Of a stretch of DNA of 31,301 bases, positions 1-9,353 are shown piece after piece; position 1 is the stretch's first letter, and the number at the start of each line of letters is the position of its first letter. The notes under the pieces are model-generated. The model did no database searches, had not been told where the DNA came from, and saw only the letters and a list, made by a program, of their open reading frames with translations. The stretch comes from Pelagibacteraceae bacterium TMED124 (GTDB lineage: Bacteria > Pseudomonadota > Alphaproteobacteria > Pelagibacterales > Pelagibacteraceae). The DNA is taken from positions 1-31,301 of the forward strand of contig NHFZ02000011.1 in NCBI GenBank assembly GCA_002171275.2. Reading direction: 5' to 3'. The translations under genes and the position numbers were made by a program.

Positions 1-222
1 GGCAATAACTTGGTTGCATTCCCTTGCAAAGACCCAGTAAGTGTAAATACAGCTCTTCCCGACCTTGCACAATCTGAGATTGAGTCAATCATTGGAGCAG
101 GTGATGCTGCCATTAATATTAATGGTCAATTTCAAGGCAGTTTATCCAACTTTACTCCTGGTAAAGGATATTGGTTTAAATCTGAATCTTCTTTTTGTTT
201 TAACTATTCCTGCGCCGAATAA
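1..222 (+). CDS. C-terminal end of a secreted/surface protein (5' truncated)
   Basis: The reading frame is open from base 1 to a TAA at 220-222, so only the last 73 residues of a longer protein are present. The visible part starts GNNLVAFPC and ends with a GKGYWFK block and a short Cys-containing tail. GNNL...F, G-x-GSLS-x-F-x-PGKGYW blocks are, from my memory of the group, common near the ends of large secreted proteins in Marinimicrobia and related FCB bacteria. That is pattern recognition, not a search result. The enzymatic or adhesive role lies in the missing N-terminal part and cannot be named. The stop codon overlaps the start of the next small ORF by one base (TAATG), suggesting the two are cotranscribed. 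Confidence 0.6.
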   Translation, partial: GNNLVAFPCKDPVSVNTALPDLAQSEIESIIGAGDAAININGQFQGSLSNFTPGKGYWFKSESSFCFNYSCAE

Positions 223-347
223 TGAATAAACTCTTTCCCATAGTATTGGCTTTATTATTCTTTTTTGCTCTTGGTTGGATTATTTGGGATAAATGTAAAA
301 CTTTAGTAGAAATGAGAGATGATACCTACTGGGATAAAAATAATTAA
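222..347 (+). CDS. Small single-helix membrane protein (41 aa)
   Basis: An ATG at 222-224 overlaps the upstream stop as TAATG, and the frame runs to TAA at 345-347. The product is 41 residues: a short MNKLFP leader, about 18 hydrophobic residues ending in a Gly-Trp and Ile-Ile-Trp stretch, then a charged tail rich in Asp, Glu and Lys. This fits one inner-membrane helix with a short charged C-terminal tail. No family is recognised. Support comes from the coupled start and the plausible membrane segment; the short length keeps confidence modest. Confidence 0.4.
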   Translation: MNKLFPIVLALLFFFALGWIIWDKCKTLVEMRDDTYWDKNN

Positions 348-445
348 CATTTAATTTGATAGTTCTTTTGAACTTTTGATAAGGAACACAGACCCCCACA
401 TTTTTTTCTATTTTATATACTCCATTTTAAATGATACATTAATAC

Positions 446-838
446 ATGTCAAATATCATATTATATTTATCAAAATTCACAATCTATCTAATGTCTTTAT
501 TTTATGTTAATATTGGAATAAAACATTTTACTGATCCTTATTGGTTTATGAATATAATGCCACCCTATTTAAATTTTGCTAGCTTAGAATTGATTTATAT
601 AAGTGGATTTTTTGAAGTTTTGTTTGGAATTATGCTACTATTTTCTAAATATCGAAAAATTGCAGCCTATGGCATAATTTTACTACTTATAGCTGTATAC
701 CCAGCAAACATCTATCTTGCTTTCAATTCAGAAGCTCAAAACTTAATTGGAATAAGTGCATTCAAAGCTAGTTGGCTAAGACTACCTCTTCAATTTATTT
801 TTATCGGTATAGCTTATTTACATGCTCAAATAAAGTAA
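446..838 (+). CDS. DoxX-like integral membrane protein
   Basis: This 130-residue protein is almost entirely hydrophobic, with four likely transmembrane helices, the usual topology and size of the DoxX/DoxX-like family. The N-terminal helix carries a Y-x-N-I-G-I-K-H-F-x-D-P motif and is followed by a MPPYLNF segment; that arrangement (a helix ending in a G-x-x-H-F motif, then a P-P loop) is typical of DoxX-like proteins. The family is variously linked to redox or thiosulfate metabolism, but nothing here fixes a substrate. The next gene starts two bases after its stop, so the pair probably shares a transcript. The 98 bases upstream are AT-rich without an obvious strong promoter. Confidence 0.65.
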   Translation: MSNIILYLSKFTIYLMSLFYVNIGIKHFTDPYWFMNIMPPYLNFASLELIYISGFFEVLFGIMLLFSKYRKIAAYGIILLLIAVYPANIYLAFNSEAQNLIGISAFKASWLRLPLQFIFIGIAYLHAQIK

Positions 839-840
839 AT

Positions 841-1347
841 ATGAAACCTAATAATGAACAAATTAATCTTGATATAGATTCAGATAACTCAGGTGCAACA
901 TTTTCAAAATGTAGAAACCATCGCTATCTGCTTTGGAGAAAATGGAACACCTCTCTTCCTAATATTATGTTCATCGGCCTAAACCCATCAACTGCTAATG
1001 AGTATGTAAATGACCCAACAATAATCCGATGTATTAAATTTAGTAAAAATTGGGGTTTTGGAAGTCTTTATATGGTAAACTTATTTTCTATAAGAACACC
1101 TCACCCTTCTGATTTAGAAAAAAAAACTGACATAGTTGGTAAAAAAAATGATTACTGGATTTTAAAAACATCTAAAAAAGTAAGTAAATCTATTGCATGT
1201 TGGGGTAATTATGGATCACTGAATGATAGAGACTTAGAAGTTAAAAAACTAATTAGAAACCTATTCTATCTTAAACTAAATAAATCAGGCCAACCAGCTC
1301 ATCCCCTATATCTCAAATCACATATTGAGCCTTTTCCTTATAAATAA
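841..1347 (+). CDS. DUF1643 family protein
   Basis: The protein is 168 residues from the ATG at 841. An upstream in-frame start at 772 would sit inside the DoxX-like gene and is not preferred. The early part reads RYLLWRKW, followed by FIGLNPSTANE, NDPTIIRC and a WGFGSLYMVNLFSIR stretch. These are the hallmark blocks of DUF1643, a small cytoplasmic family of unknown biochemical role. A later segment with CWGNYG matches the family's second half. It directly follows the DoxX-like gene. The family assignment is fairly secure; no function can be given. Confidence 0.75.
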   Translation: MKPNNEQINLDIDSDNSGATFSKCRNHRYLLWRKWNTSLPNIMFIGLNPSTANEYVNDPTIIRCIKFSKNWGFGSLYMVNLFSIRTPHPSDLEKKTDIVGKKNDYWILKTSKKVSKSIACWGNYGSLNDRDLEVKKLIRNLFYLKLNKSGQPAHPLYLKSHIEPFPYK

Positions 1348-1431
1348 AAAAGTAATCTTTAATGCTATAGACTTTAATATCATTATCTATTATATTTATT
1401 TGTATGATTATTTAAATTTTAGGAGATTTAT

Positions 1432-3210
1432 ATGAATAGATTTATTCTAGCTTTGTTTTCATCATGCTTACTATTATCTAATATTGAGTTTAATAATGGA
1501 CCATATGGTGAAGAATATTTTGATATTGCTGCACCATTTACAGTTCAAGATTTAAATAGTCCTCCAAAAGGTGATATAAACAATGATTTTATTTTAAATA
1601 TTCAAGATATAATATTCATTCTTCAATATATATTAGGAATAAATCAGGATATTGACTGGTTTAATGATGGTGATATCAATGATGACAATTTCATAGATGT
1701 AAATGATATTATTATAATGGTAGATTCTATAATAAATGGATACACTTCTGATTGGGTTTTTTCAGATGAATGGAATGGCAATGAATCTTATATATTTTTT
1801 AATTACACTAATTCAAGTAGCAGCTTAATTGCTTCAAATAATAAGGAAGAATTACTAAGTAAGTCTCCTATGAATGTTCATTATTTTTTTATATCAGATA
1901 GATCTTCTTATATGAATGATATTAATAATCTAAAATCTATTTTTGATACAATTTTATCTGATATGCCTGTAGAGCTTCAAAATCACTGGCAAAAACATCT
2001 ACATTTCATTCCTGTAAAAACGTCTAATTTACCAGGAGCATATAATTGGCTTAAGAATGTTTTATATGGAGAAGATACTATTGCAATAGATAGATTTCAA
2101 AGAATACGAGAAACTGGAAGTTTTTCTGACCCAGTAAACTTTGTAGGTAGAAATATAGATTATTTAGCATATGAAGCTATTTATTTTAATTCTGAATTTG
2201 ACAACCTTTATGAGCCTGATAAAGATTACGATGAAATCACTATTTTTGAACGTGAATTATATTCGGGATGGTGGAATGCTTCTATATCTAAAAACGTTAA
2301 TTTTCCATCAAATGATGAGCTTTTAAATTACGCAGGGATGTCTGTTGAGTTGTTAAGAGGTTGCCCAGATTGCGGTTTATTTGATGCAGGAGCTACTCAA
2401 ATTGAATGTGGAGATGTGATAAATTATAGTGATTCAGGATGCGATGATTACGATCGTATAGCTAGATTGTATATATGTGACTCAAATGGAGAAAACTGTT
2501 ATGAATCTGCTCGATGGATTACTCCTTTTGCAAGACAGCCCCATCATTTAACAGATATATCTCCTCTTTTACCACTACTAATACCAGGAGGTGATAAAGT
2601 TATTAAATTTCAAGAATCTGGCTGGCCAAACAGTTTATTAACATTGAAATTCAGATTTTATAAAGACTCAAATATCTCTTCAAAACCTAAGGAAATATTT
2701 CCTATATGGAATGGTACCGTTTTATTTGATTCTAATTATGGTGATAATCGTCCAGCAACTATTTTTAATGTTCCTGAGAATGCTACAAAAGTAGAATTTG
2801 TATCATATATTACTGGACATGGCTGGGGTAATAGCACTTGCTATAATTGTGCAGAATTTTGTAATTCTAGACATATATTTTCTATTAATGGAGGTGTTTT
2901 TGAATTTGATAAAGATTTTCCTGAAGCCTCTTTAGAAGCTCATTGTATGTCCTTAGATATGATTTCAGAAGGAACCATACCTAATCAATATGGGACTTGG
3001 GGATATGGAAGAGCAGGCTGGTGTCCTGGCTTGGATGTCGATCCCATCATTAAAGATATTACTAATTATTTAGAAATTGGCGATGAAAATATTATAGACT
3101 ATGATGCATGTAGGGTTTCTGGGGCAAGTTGTGTTACTCCTCCAAGCTGCGGAACCTGTGGCTACTGTCCAGAAATAGCAATGTCTTCATATATTGTTAT
3201 TTACTACTAA
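1432..3210 (+). CDS. Secreted PNGase F-like glycoamidase with N-terminal dockerin-like pair
   Basis: This 592-residue protein begins with a signal peptide (about residues 1-20). Residues 47-70 and 79-102 are two dockerin/EF-hand-like units, each starting GDIN-x-D and containing N-x-x-D-I-I or V-N-D-I-I. The rest matches peptide-N4-(N-acetylglucosaminyl)asparagine amidase F. A middle block has ARWITPFARQPHHLTDISPL near 360-380. A C-terminal block has YITGHGWGN, NCAEFC, IPNQYGTWGYGRAGWCPG and a following DIT around 459-543. PNGase F removes N-glycans from glycoproteins. The final 35 residues carry five Cys (560-579), an atypical tail. A clear AGGAG ribosome site lies at 1421-1425, six bases before the ATG. 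The 3' end overlaps the convergent ctaA by 14 bases. Family confidence is good; catalytic residues were not individually aligned. Confidence 0.8.
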   Translation: MNRFILALFSSCLLLSNIEFNNGPYGEEYFDIAAPFTVQDLNSPPKGDINNDFILNIQDIIFILQYILGINQDIDWFNDGDINDDNFIDVNDIIIMVDSIINGYTSDWVFSDEWNGNESYIFFNYTNSSSSLIASNNKEELLSKSPMNVHYFFISDRSSYMNDINNLKSIFDTILSDMPVELQNHWQKHLHFIPVKTSNLPGAYNWLKNVLYGEDTIAIDRFQRIRETGSFSDPVNFVGRNIDYLAYEAIYFNSEFDNLYEPDKDYDEITIFERELYSGWWNASISKNVNFPSNDELLNYAGMSVELLRGCPDCGLFDAGATQIECGDVINYSDSGCDDYDRIARLYICDSNGENCYESARWITPFARQPHHLTDISPLLPLLIPGGDKVIKFQESGWPNSLLTLKFRFYKDSNISSKPKEIFPIWNGTVLFDSNYGDNRPATIFNVPENATKVEFVSYITGHGWGNSTCYNCAEFCNSRHIFSINGGVFEFDKDFPEASLEAHCMSLDMISEGTIPNQYGTWGYGRAGWCPGLDVDPIIKDITNYLEIGDENIIDYDACRVSGASCVTPPSCGTCGYCPEIAMSSYIVIYY

Positions 3211-4198
3211 AACTAAACCATAATACTGTACTTGATGCAAGCAAGACTATCGATCCTAATTGATGAAGTACTGCTATATAAATATTTACAGATGTTAGCA
3301 CTGTAAGAACACCTAAAAGAAACTGAAATAAAAACATAGTTAATATTATTTTAAAAAATAATATTTGATAAATACTGCTTTTTAAATATACTTTTTTAAA
3401 GCTAAATAGAATATACAAAAGAATTAATAATGGCATCCAACGATGAGCAAAGTTCAAAAAATGAGGATTAGAAAAATCAAAAAAAGTAGCATTATAGGGA
3501 TAGAATTCTCCATTTATCAAAGGATACCTGTTTGAAATCATACCACCATCTAAACCTGCTAAAAGTGCACCTAATATTATCTGTGCAAACACAAGAAAAT
3601 AAATCAATCTAGTATAATTAAAATCAAATACTTGAATAGATTTTAAATGAATGAATTTTAATCTCAGATACTGCCATAAAGTGTACGAAAATGTGATAAA
3701 AGCTAGGGTTAAATGTAAAGTTAACCAATAATGAGAAACACCTACACCATTAAATGTTTTTTCATTTAATCCGCTTTTAACCATAGCCCAACCTATAATT
3801 CCCTGCAATATCACCAGCATCAAAATAAAAAAATATTCTTTTTTTTGCTTAATACTGAAAATTCCTTTAATAGTAAATACTGTGTATGGGATTAAAACTA
3901 TTAAGCCTATTATTCTACCTATTATTCTATGAATATATTCCCACCAAAATATTGCCTTGAAATCAGATAATTCCATATATGAATTTTTAATTTTAAATTC
4001 TGGAAAATTCTGATATTCTAAAAATAATTTTTCCCAAGCACTTTTTGAAGTTGGAGGAATTATACCTTTTATTGGCTCCCAGTCTACCATTGATAAACCA
4101 GAATCTGTCAATCTAGTTATTCCGCCAACAGCAACTATTAAAACAATCGATATCAGTATAACTAAAAGCCATCTTGATATTACCAAATTATGAGACAT
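3197..4198 (-). CDS. ctaA: Heme A synthase (COX15/CtaA)
   Basis: The product is a 333-residue membrane protein with about eight helices. It has the COX15-type opening GGITRLTDSGLSMVDWEPIKG, EYIHRIIGR in the second helix region, HLTLAF mid-protein, and FAHRWMP and LHQLGS in the C-terminal half. The His residues in these four blocks are the heme ligands conserved in the family. It oxidises the C8 methyl of heme O to give heme A for the aa3-type oxidase encoded upstream. It is the last gene of the respiratory operon, two bases after ctaB, and ends convergently inside the end of the PNGase-like gene. The four-His alphaproteobacterial/mitochondrial type is favoured over the short Bacillus type on length and motifs. 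Confidence 0.93.
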   Translation of the reverse strand: MSHNLVISRWLLVILISIVLIVAVGGITRLTDSGLSMVDWEPIKGIIPPTSKSAWEKLFLEYQNFPEFKIKNSYMELSDFKAIFWWEYIHRIIGRIIGLIVLIPYTVFTIKGIFSIKQKKEYFFILMLVILQGIIGWAMVKSGLNEKTFNGVGVSHYWLTLHLTLAFITFSYTLWQYLRLKFIHLKSIQVFDFNYTRLIYFLVFAQIILGALLAGLDGGMISNRYPLINGEFYPYNATFFDFSNPHFLNFAHRWMPLLILLYILFSFKKVYLKSSIYQILFFKIILTMFLFQFLLGVLTVLTSVNIYIAVLHQLGSIVLLASSTVLWFSFSSK

Positions 4199-4200
4199 AT

Positions 4201-5088
4201 TTAAGAAAAGATTATAAGAATAACAAGTAGGGGCAAATATATAATAGAGTAATAGAATACTCTTTTGGCATTTACAATAGAAATATCACTCAACATTCTA
4301 ATTGACAAATAAATAAATATAAGCCCTAACAGCAATGTTCCTATTGCATAAAAAATATTTGCATATTTAATAACATATAGGCCTAAACTGATACACGTTA
4401 GAGCAATAGTAAAAAAAATCATATATATATTTGTAATTTTACTATTTGGATAAACTGACGGCAGCATCTTCAGGCCACCTCTTGAATAATCATCTGAATA
4501 TATAATTGCAATTGCTAAAAAGTGAGGTATTTGCCAACATGCTAATACTCCAAATAAAATCCAAGCAGGAGAGCCAATACCATCAGTTGCAGCAATCCAT
4601 CCACCAATTGGAGGCATAGCACCAGGGATTGAACCAATCAACGTATTAAGGGTAGTAATTCTTTTTAAAGGAGTATAGATAAAAACATATGTTATATATG
4701 TAAAGCAGGATAACAATGCTACTTTAGAACCTATAAAAAACATTAAATATAAAGAAGATACTACAAGTAAAACCATGCCAAAAATATATGCATTTATTGG
4801 CCTTATTTTATTCAATGGTAAAGGCCTATTCTTTGTTCTATTCATTTTACTATCAACATCAATTTCGAAATACTGATTAAAAACACATGCACCTGAGCAT
4901 GACAAGAACATGCCAAATAATAAATGAAATAAAGTAACCCATTCACTTAACTGATTCATATGAGATTCTAAGCTTCTAAGGCCTAAATAATAGCCTAAAT
5001 AAGCTGTAACTATAATTAAAAGACCAATTCTTGGTTTAGTTAGCTCTAGATAATTAAGCATGTTTGTTTTATTTTTTTTAAAAGACAT
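4201..5088 (-). CDS. ctaB: Protoheme IX farnesyltransferase (heme O synthase)
   Basis: The protein is 295 residues, with about nine membrane helices of the UbiA prenyltransferase fold. The prenyl-diphosphate/Mg site is visible at 71-91: NQYFEIDVDSKM followed by NRTKNRPLP. The second Asp-rich loop reads YSDDYSRGGLKMLP, and PGAMPPIGGW is also diagnostic of CtaB/Cox10. It adds farnesyl to heme B to form heme O, the substrate of ctaA next door. The start overlaps the stop of the preceding SCO gene (TAATG), implying translational coupling. The first acidic motif carries Glu75 where Asp is more usual, a conservative change. Confidence 0.95.
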   Translation of the reverse strand: MSFKKNKTNMLNYLELTKPRIGLLIIVTAYLGYYLGLRSLESHMNQLSEWVTLFHLLFGMFLSCSGACVFNQYFEIDVDSKMNRTKNRPLPLNKIRPINAYIFGMVLLVVSSLYLMFFIGSKVALLSCFTYITYVFIYTPLKRITTLNTLIGSIPGAMPPIGGWIAATDGIGSPAWILFGVLACWQIPHFLAIAIIYSDDYSRGGLKMLPSVYPNSKITNIYMIFFTIALTCISLGLYVIKYANIFYAIGTLLLGLIFIYLSIRMLSDISIVNAKRVFYYSIIYLPLLVILIIFS

Positions 5089-5633
5089 TATTCGCTCAAT
5101 AAAGAATACAATTTATTAATTAACTGGTCTGTTTCACTGCCTTCAGGAAAATACTTATTGATATAATTAAAATTTTTATCCATTAGATATAAATTAGGCA
5201 AATGATCTGCAGGCGAAGAAAGCTTTCTATTTGAATATAATTTATTTTTCATTAATCTTTCAATTTCAGAAACTTCACCTTTTAAAACATCCCAATCGTA
5301 CTGGTTTGAACTCATATAATTTAAAAGTAATTCATCTGTATCATAATCTGGATCAACATTAATTGAAACTATATTAATATTATCTTTAAACTTATAGCTA
5401 AGCTTTGCTAATTCTAAGTTAATCATAGGACAAATACTAGGGCATCTGGTAAAAGTGAAGGCTAAAATTGTATACTTACCTTTATACTTTTCCAACGACT
5501 CATTATTACCATTATTATAAAAAATATATTGATTACTAGAGGAACTAATATCCTTACTAGTAGTATTAGTTAAAAAAATTATCACACCAAAAAAGACTGC
5601 AATGAAAAATATTAAGAAATTATTAAACCTCAA
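5088..5633 (-). CDS. SCO1/SenC-family copper chaperone (second copy)
   Basis: This 181-residue protein has a single N-terminal membrane anchor (about residues 5-22) and then a thioredoxin-like domain. The copper-binding CxxxC is at Cys64-Cys68 (FTRCPSICP), with the partner His at 144 in PADHLPNLY. These three ligands define the SCO1/SenC/PrrC family, which delivers copper to, or reduces, the CuA site of cytochrome oxidase. It lies between coxD (4-base ATGA overlap) and ctaB (1-base overlap). The operon also holds a second, larger SCO gene upstream of coxB, so the two may have divided roles, such as copper delivery versus thiol reduction. That split is inference. Confidence 0.88.
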   Translation of the reverse strand: MRFNNFLIFFIAVFFGVIIFLTNTTSKDISSSSNQYIFYNNGNNESLEKYKGKYTILAFTFTRCPSICPMINLELAKLSYKFKDNINIVSINVDPDYDTDELLLNYMSSNQYDWDVLKGEVSEIERLMKNKLYSNRKLSSPADHLPNLYLMDKNFNYINKYFPEGSETDQLINKLYSLLSE

Positions 5634-6055
5634 TAATCTTTACCTTTATTATGAACTTCATCACTTTGGTCATAGCTATGATCATCGTGATGATCTACGT
5701 GGATTTTTTCTAAACCATTCAAATCCTGATAGCTTTCGTATGGATAAACTCCCTCAATATCATATATCTCTTTACGATAATTAATATCTATTAATGTAAA
5801 TACTATAAATATTATTAGAAAAATTACTGAGGAAATAAAAAATATCAGGTTAGTTTTATTATCATAATATAAATGCATAAAAAACAACAAGACTAATGTT
5901 GCTTTTAAAATTGCTACAAACATGGCTAAAACTATATTAAATGAGCCTAAATCAACATATGTAACTAAAACCGTAAGGGCCGTTAGGACCATCAATGCAG
6001 AAAACACAAGAAAATATGTTTGCAAAGGTATAATATGATGTTTTTTTGATGTCAT
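5630..6055 (-). CDS. coxD: Cytochrome c oxidase subunit IV (prokaryotic COX4 type)
   Basis: The preferred ATG at 6055 gives 141 residues starting MTSKKHHIIPLQTY and lies 11 bases after coxC. The frame remains open to an ATG at 6103, but that start would overlap coxC and add an atypical leader. Three transmembrane helices cover about 11-90, with the family motif K-A-T-L-V-L-L-F-F-M-H-L at 51-62. The subunit has a structural role in the oxidase. The C-terminal tail beyond residue 115 is hydrophilic and His/Asp-rich (His119, 122, 123, 126, 135), longer than usual for the family. The stop overlaps the next gene by 4 bases. Confidence 0.83.
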   Translation of the reverse strand: MTSKKHHIIPLQTYFLVFSALMVLTALTVLVTYVDLGSFNIVLAMFVAILKATLVLLFFMHLYYDNKTNLIFFISSVIFLIIFIVFTLIDINYRKEIYDIEGVYPYESYQDLNGLEKIHVDHHDDHSYDQSDEVHNKGKDY

Positions 6056-6066
6056 ATAATCAACCG

Positions 6067-6723
6067 TCAAATTAAATACAGAAGTGGAAATAAAAAAATC
6101 CAAATCAAATCTACTAAATGCCAGAATAAACCAGTTACTTCAATAGGTGTATAGTACTGATTACTATACTTGCCTTTAAAAGTGTTATACATCATCCAAG
6201 AGATAACTATCATTCCTCCAATGATGTGAATTGCATGAAGACCTGTCATCATAAAATAAACACTAAAAAATGCCCCAGGATTTGTTATTTCAGTCCCTAT
6301 AATATTTTCAACTTCATTTGAAAAATAAAATTTAGATGGTAGCTGACCTACATGAAACTTATGAGTATACTCAAAATACTTAATAACCATAAAAACTGCA
6401 GCAAGTATAAGTGTTAAGGCTAACATTTGAATAGTACGAGCTTTATTGTTATTTTGAATAAAATATATTGATAACGCCATTGTCAAAGAACTAGTTATCA
6501 ATACTATCGTATTAATTAAACCTAGCTCCATATTTAGAAGTTCTCCACAAGCTTTAAAAGTTTCAGGGAAATTATTTCTCAAAATAGCATAGGCACAGAA
6601 AAGGCCTGCAAAAGTAAGAACTTCAGTCACTAAAAATGCCCACATACCTAGCTTAGCAGATTCGTGTTGCTGCTCTTTATTAGCAAAATGGTGTTGTAAA
6701 TATGTTGTATGATTACTCGACAT
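6067..6723 (-). CDS. coxC: Cytochrome c oxidase subunit III
   Basis: This 218-residue protein has five likely transmembrane helices, the short prokaryotic form of subunit III. Recognisable blocks are KLGMWAFLVTEVLTFAGLF near residue 25, which includes the conserved membrane Glu, and MTGLHAIHIIGG followed by FWHLVDLIWIFLFPLLYL at the C-terminus. It stabilises proton uptake and turnover of subunit I. It sits two bases after coxA and 11 bases before coxD. A sequence insertion of about 25 polar residues near 120-150 contains NPGAFFS; it looks like a loop rather than a domain. Confidence 0.93.
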   Translation of the reverse strand: MSSNHTTYLQHHFANKEQQHESAKLGMWAFLVTEVLTFAGLFCAYAILRNNFPETFKACGELLNMELGLINTIVLITSSLTMALSIYFIQNNNKARTIQMLALTLILAAVFMVIKYFEYTHKFHVGQLPSKFYFSNEVENIIGTEITNPGAFFSVYFMMTGLHAIHIIGGMIVISWMMYNTFKGKYSNQYYTPIEVTGLFWHLVDLIWIFLFPLLYLI

Positions 6724-6725
6724 AA

Positions 6726-8369
6726 TTATTCATCTATAGTTTTTTGTTTAATAACTTTATCATAATCATATGGACCATGCTCAAAAACAGGCTCTTTTAA
6801 AAAGTTGTGAGGGGGAACAGGCGAAGGGACTTCCCACTCCATAGTTAGACTTCCCCATGGATTGGATCCAGCAACTTTTCCTTTTGAAACTGACCTTATT
6901 AAATAATACGCTATCAAAATAAACCCAATCACTAAAACCCAGGTTCCATATGTCGACAATGAATGATAAAATTCAAATAGCTCTCTTTTTTCAAATGGTA
7001 CACCTTGAGCACTTTCAGCATATTGGGCATATCTTCTAGGCATTCCTAAAGAACCTAATATAAACTGAGGGAAGAAAGTTAAATTAAATCCAACAAACAC
7101 TAACAAAGCAGCAATTTTTGCCTGAAACTCATTATAGAGTCTTCCCCATATTTTAGGCCACCAGTAATGAACTGCACCTAAGAAAGCAACTACTGTACCC
7201 CCCATCATAACGTAATGAAAATGCGCAACAACAAAATAAGTATCAGTAAGATGGATATCTACAGATAGAGCACCTAAGAAAATTCCAGTAAGTCCTCCAA
7301 TAGTAAAGGTTATTAAAAACATTAAAGCATATAGCATTGGAGATTTTAATGAAATGTTACCTTTATATAATGTGGCCAACCAGCTAAATACTTTAATTCC
7401 AGTAGGAACACCTACAAAAAATGTAATAAAAGAAAAAACTAAAGAAGCATATGCAGACTGAGTAGAAACAAACATATGATGCCCCCATACCAAAAAACCT
7501 AAAAAAGCTATTGCCATAGACGACCCTGCTATAAATTTATATCCAAATATTTTCTTCTTTGAAAATGTTGAAATAAGCTCACTTATCACCCCAAGGCCAG
7601 GAACAATCATTATATAGACAGCAGGATGAGAATAAAACCAAAAGAAATGCTGAAAAAGAACAGGATCTCCACCTAAAGCAGGGTCAAAAATTCCTATACC
7701 AACTGCTCTTTCCATAATTAATAAAAGCAACGTTATAGCAATCACTGGAGTCGCTAAAACCTGTATCAATGCTGTTGCGTACAAACCCCAAACAAAAAGT
7801 GGTAATTTACCCCAAGTCATACCTTTCATTCGCATATTGTGTATTGTAACTATAAAGTTTATACCTGTAAAAATCGAAGAAAATCCTAAAATAAAAGCAG
7901 CCATAGTCATACTGAAAACTGCACTATTTGTTGTAGTACTATAAGGAGTATAAAATGTCCATCCTGTATCTGCGCCACCAGAAACAATAGAATATATACC
8001 GAAAGCTGAGCCCGCTAAGTAAACATACCAGCTGGCCAGATTAAGTCTCGGAAAGGCAACATCTTTTGCCCCAATCATTATTGGAAGCATTATATTGCCT
8101 AATGCAGCAGGGATAGACGGAATAATAAACATGAAAACCATAACAGCCCCATGAAGAGTCATTAAAACATTGTACGAATGCTCACTCATTTCGGCCTCAG
8201 CAGACATAAGTTCATATCTCATAAAAACTGCTGTAAAACCGGCCAGAATAAAAAACCCAAAAATTGCAAACAGATACATCAAGCCTATTCTTTTATGATC
8301 TAATGTATAAATCCACGACTTAATTCCCTCTGGGTACCTTAGATAATTTTCTTTAAAGTATTCTTTCAT
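6726..8369 (-). CDS. coxA: Cytochrome c oxidase subunit I (A2-type heme-copper oxidase)
   Basis: This 547-residue catalytic subunit has 12 helices. Ligands visible are His73 (TLHGAVM) and His385 for low-spin heme a, His383 for heme a3 (VAHFHYV), and His248, His297 and His298 for CuB (YSHPAVY and WGHH); Tyr252 is the residue that cross-links to His248. The YSHP-x-V sequence at 246-250 replaces the Glu-containing GHPEV motif of A1 oxidases, placing it in subfamily A2, as in Rhodothermus caa3 oxidase. That agrees with the cytochrome c-fused subunit II encoded just upstream. It reduces oxygen to water with proton pumping and probably takes electrons from alternative complex III. Confidence 0.97.
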   Translation of the reverse strand: MKEYFKENYLRYPEGIKSWIYTLDHKRIGLMYLFAIFGFFILAGFTAVFMRYELMSAEAEMSEHSYNVLMTLHGAVMVFMFIIPSIPAALGNIMLPIMIGAKDVAFPRLNLASWYVYLAGSAFGIYSIVSGGADTGWTFYTPYSTTTNSAVFSMTMAAFILGFSSIFTGINFIVTIHNMRMKGMTWGKLPLFVWGLYATALIQVLATPVIAITLLLLIMERAVGIGIFDPALGGDPVLFQHFFWFYSHPAVYIMIVPGLGVISELISTFSKKKIFGYKFIAGSSMAIAFLGFLVWGHHMFVSTQSAYASLVFSFITFFVGVPTGIKVFSWLATLYKGNISLKSPMLYALMFLITFTIGGLTGIFLGALSVDIHLTDTYFVVAHFHYVMMGGTVVAFLGAVHYWWPKIWGRLYNEFQAKIAALLVFVGFNLTFFPQFILGSLGMPRRYAQYAESAQGVPFEKRELFEFYHSLSTYGTWVLVIGFILIAYYLIRSVSKGKVAGSNPWGSLTMEWEVPSPVPPHNFLKEPVFEHGPYDYDKVIKQKTIDE

Positions 8370-8376
8370 ATATTTC

Positions 8377-9351
8377 CTATTTTAACGTTTTAATAAATTC
8401 AATCAAAGCATCAATGTCCGTTTTTGATAAATCAACATAATCTTTTGGCATCAAATTATTGTAACCTTTTACAATCTTTAAAGCAGGATACCTTATTGAC
8501 TCCTCAATATAATTTTCATCTACAATTTCTGGACCAGCATTAACATGCTCGACTCTAGTCCCCCATAATTTAGCAAAAGAAGGGCCCTGTATAACTTCAT
8601 TTTCAATAGATGAATGACATGTATTGCACGCTAGCTCCTTATATAAATATTCACCAAGCTGAGCACCTGTATATGTCAAACTTTGATTGTATAATTCTAT
8701 CCTACCTTTAAACCAATCATCATAATCATTTTTGCTCATAACAATAACTTTACCATTCATACCAGAATGACCTGCTCCGCAATATTCAGTACAATAATAA
8801 TCATATACGCCTTGATTATTTGCCACAAACCACATTTGTGAATACCTATGAGGACTAACATCACTTTTAACTCTAAAATCTGGAATAAATAAGCCATGTA
8901 GAAAACTTGTTTTTTCAGCTGACATAACTAACTTTATAGGCTCTCCAATTGGTACTACAAGAGTATCCTTAACACCAAACATTTTATTTTCAAATCGATA
9001 ATTAAAGCTAAATTGATAATTCTTAGCTTTAACATTAATTTCAGTTGCATCTACAGGCCAAATACGCATTTTAAGAAATGATCTTGCACCCCAAAAGAAT
9101 ACTATAACTATAAGAATAGTAGGAATAAGCGTCCAAAAGAACTCTAGCTTTGAGTCATGAGATACTTGAGGCTCTAATTTATCTCTGACACTTTCATTTC
9201 TATATTTTACACAAAACAAAATTATAGCAAAAACAACAATAGCAAAGATTACAGTACTTGCCCATAGAATAAAATAAAATAAAGGGTCTACTTCAGCATG
9301 AAAATTTGAAGCAGGACTAGGTAACCAAACACTATTTTTTATATCACTCAT
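8377..9351 (-). CDS. coxB: Cytochrome c oxidase subunit II fused to cytochrome c (caa3 type)
   Basis: The protein is 324 residues. Two N-terminal helices (about 24-48 and 71-90) anchor a cupredoxin domain with a complete CuA site: His152, Cys187, Glu189, Cys191, His195 and Met198 ([13 protein letters not shown]). A C-terminal mono-heme cytochrome c domain follows, with C242NTCH246 and the likely axial Met301 in NLMP. This makes the enzyme a caa3 oxidase that receives electrons on its own tethered cytochrome. Gene order SCO-coxB-coxA directly after the act genes is the usual ACIII/caa3 arrangement and supports a functional or physical supercomplex. It starts two bases after the SCO stop. Confidence 0.96.
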   Translation of the reverse strand: MSDIKNSVWLPSPASNFHAEVDPLFYFILWASTVIFAIVVFAIILFCVKYRNESVRDKLEPQVSHDSKLEFFWTLIPTILIVIVFFWGARSFLKMRIWPVDATEINVKAKNYQFSFNYRFENKMFGVKDTLVVPIGEPIKLVMSAEKTSFLHGLFIPDFRVKSDVSPHRYSQMWFVANNQGVYDYYCTEYCGAGHSGMNGKVIVMSKNDYDDWFKGRIELYNQSLTYTGAQLGEYLYKELACNTCHSSIENEVIQGPSFAKLWGTRVEHVNAGPEIVDENYIEESIRYPALKIVKGYNNLMPKDYVDLSKTDIDALIEFIKTLK

Positions 9352-9353
9352 AT

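Noticed and set aside
361..377. Inverted repeat AGTTC-TTTT-GAACT followed by a few T, possible terminator after the small ORF
   Set aside because: The stem is only five pairs with two G-C pairs and the T run is three to four bases, too weak to call.
772..840. Upstream extension of the DUF1643 gene to 772
   Set aside because: It lies inside the DoxX-like gene in another frame; the family motif order fits the ATG at 841.
6726..8369. Absence of the Glu in the GHPEV motif of CoxA considered as a damaged proton channel
   Set aside because: The YSHP-x-V motif is the normal A2-subfamily replacement and fits the caa3 subunit II.
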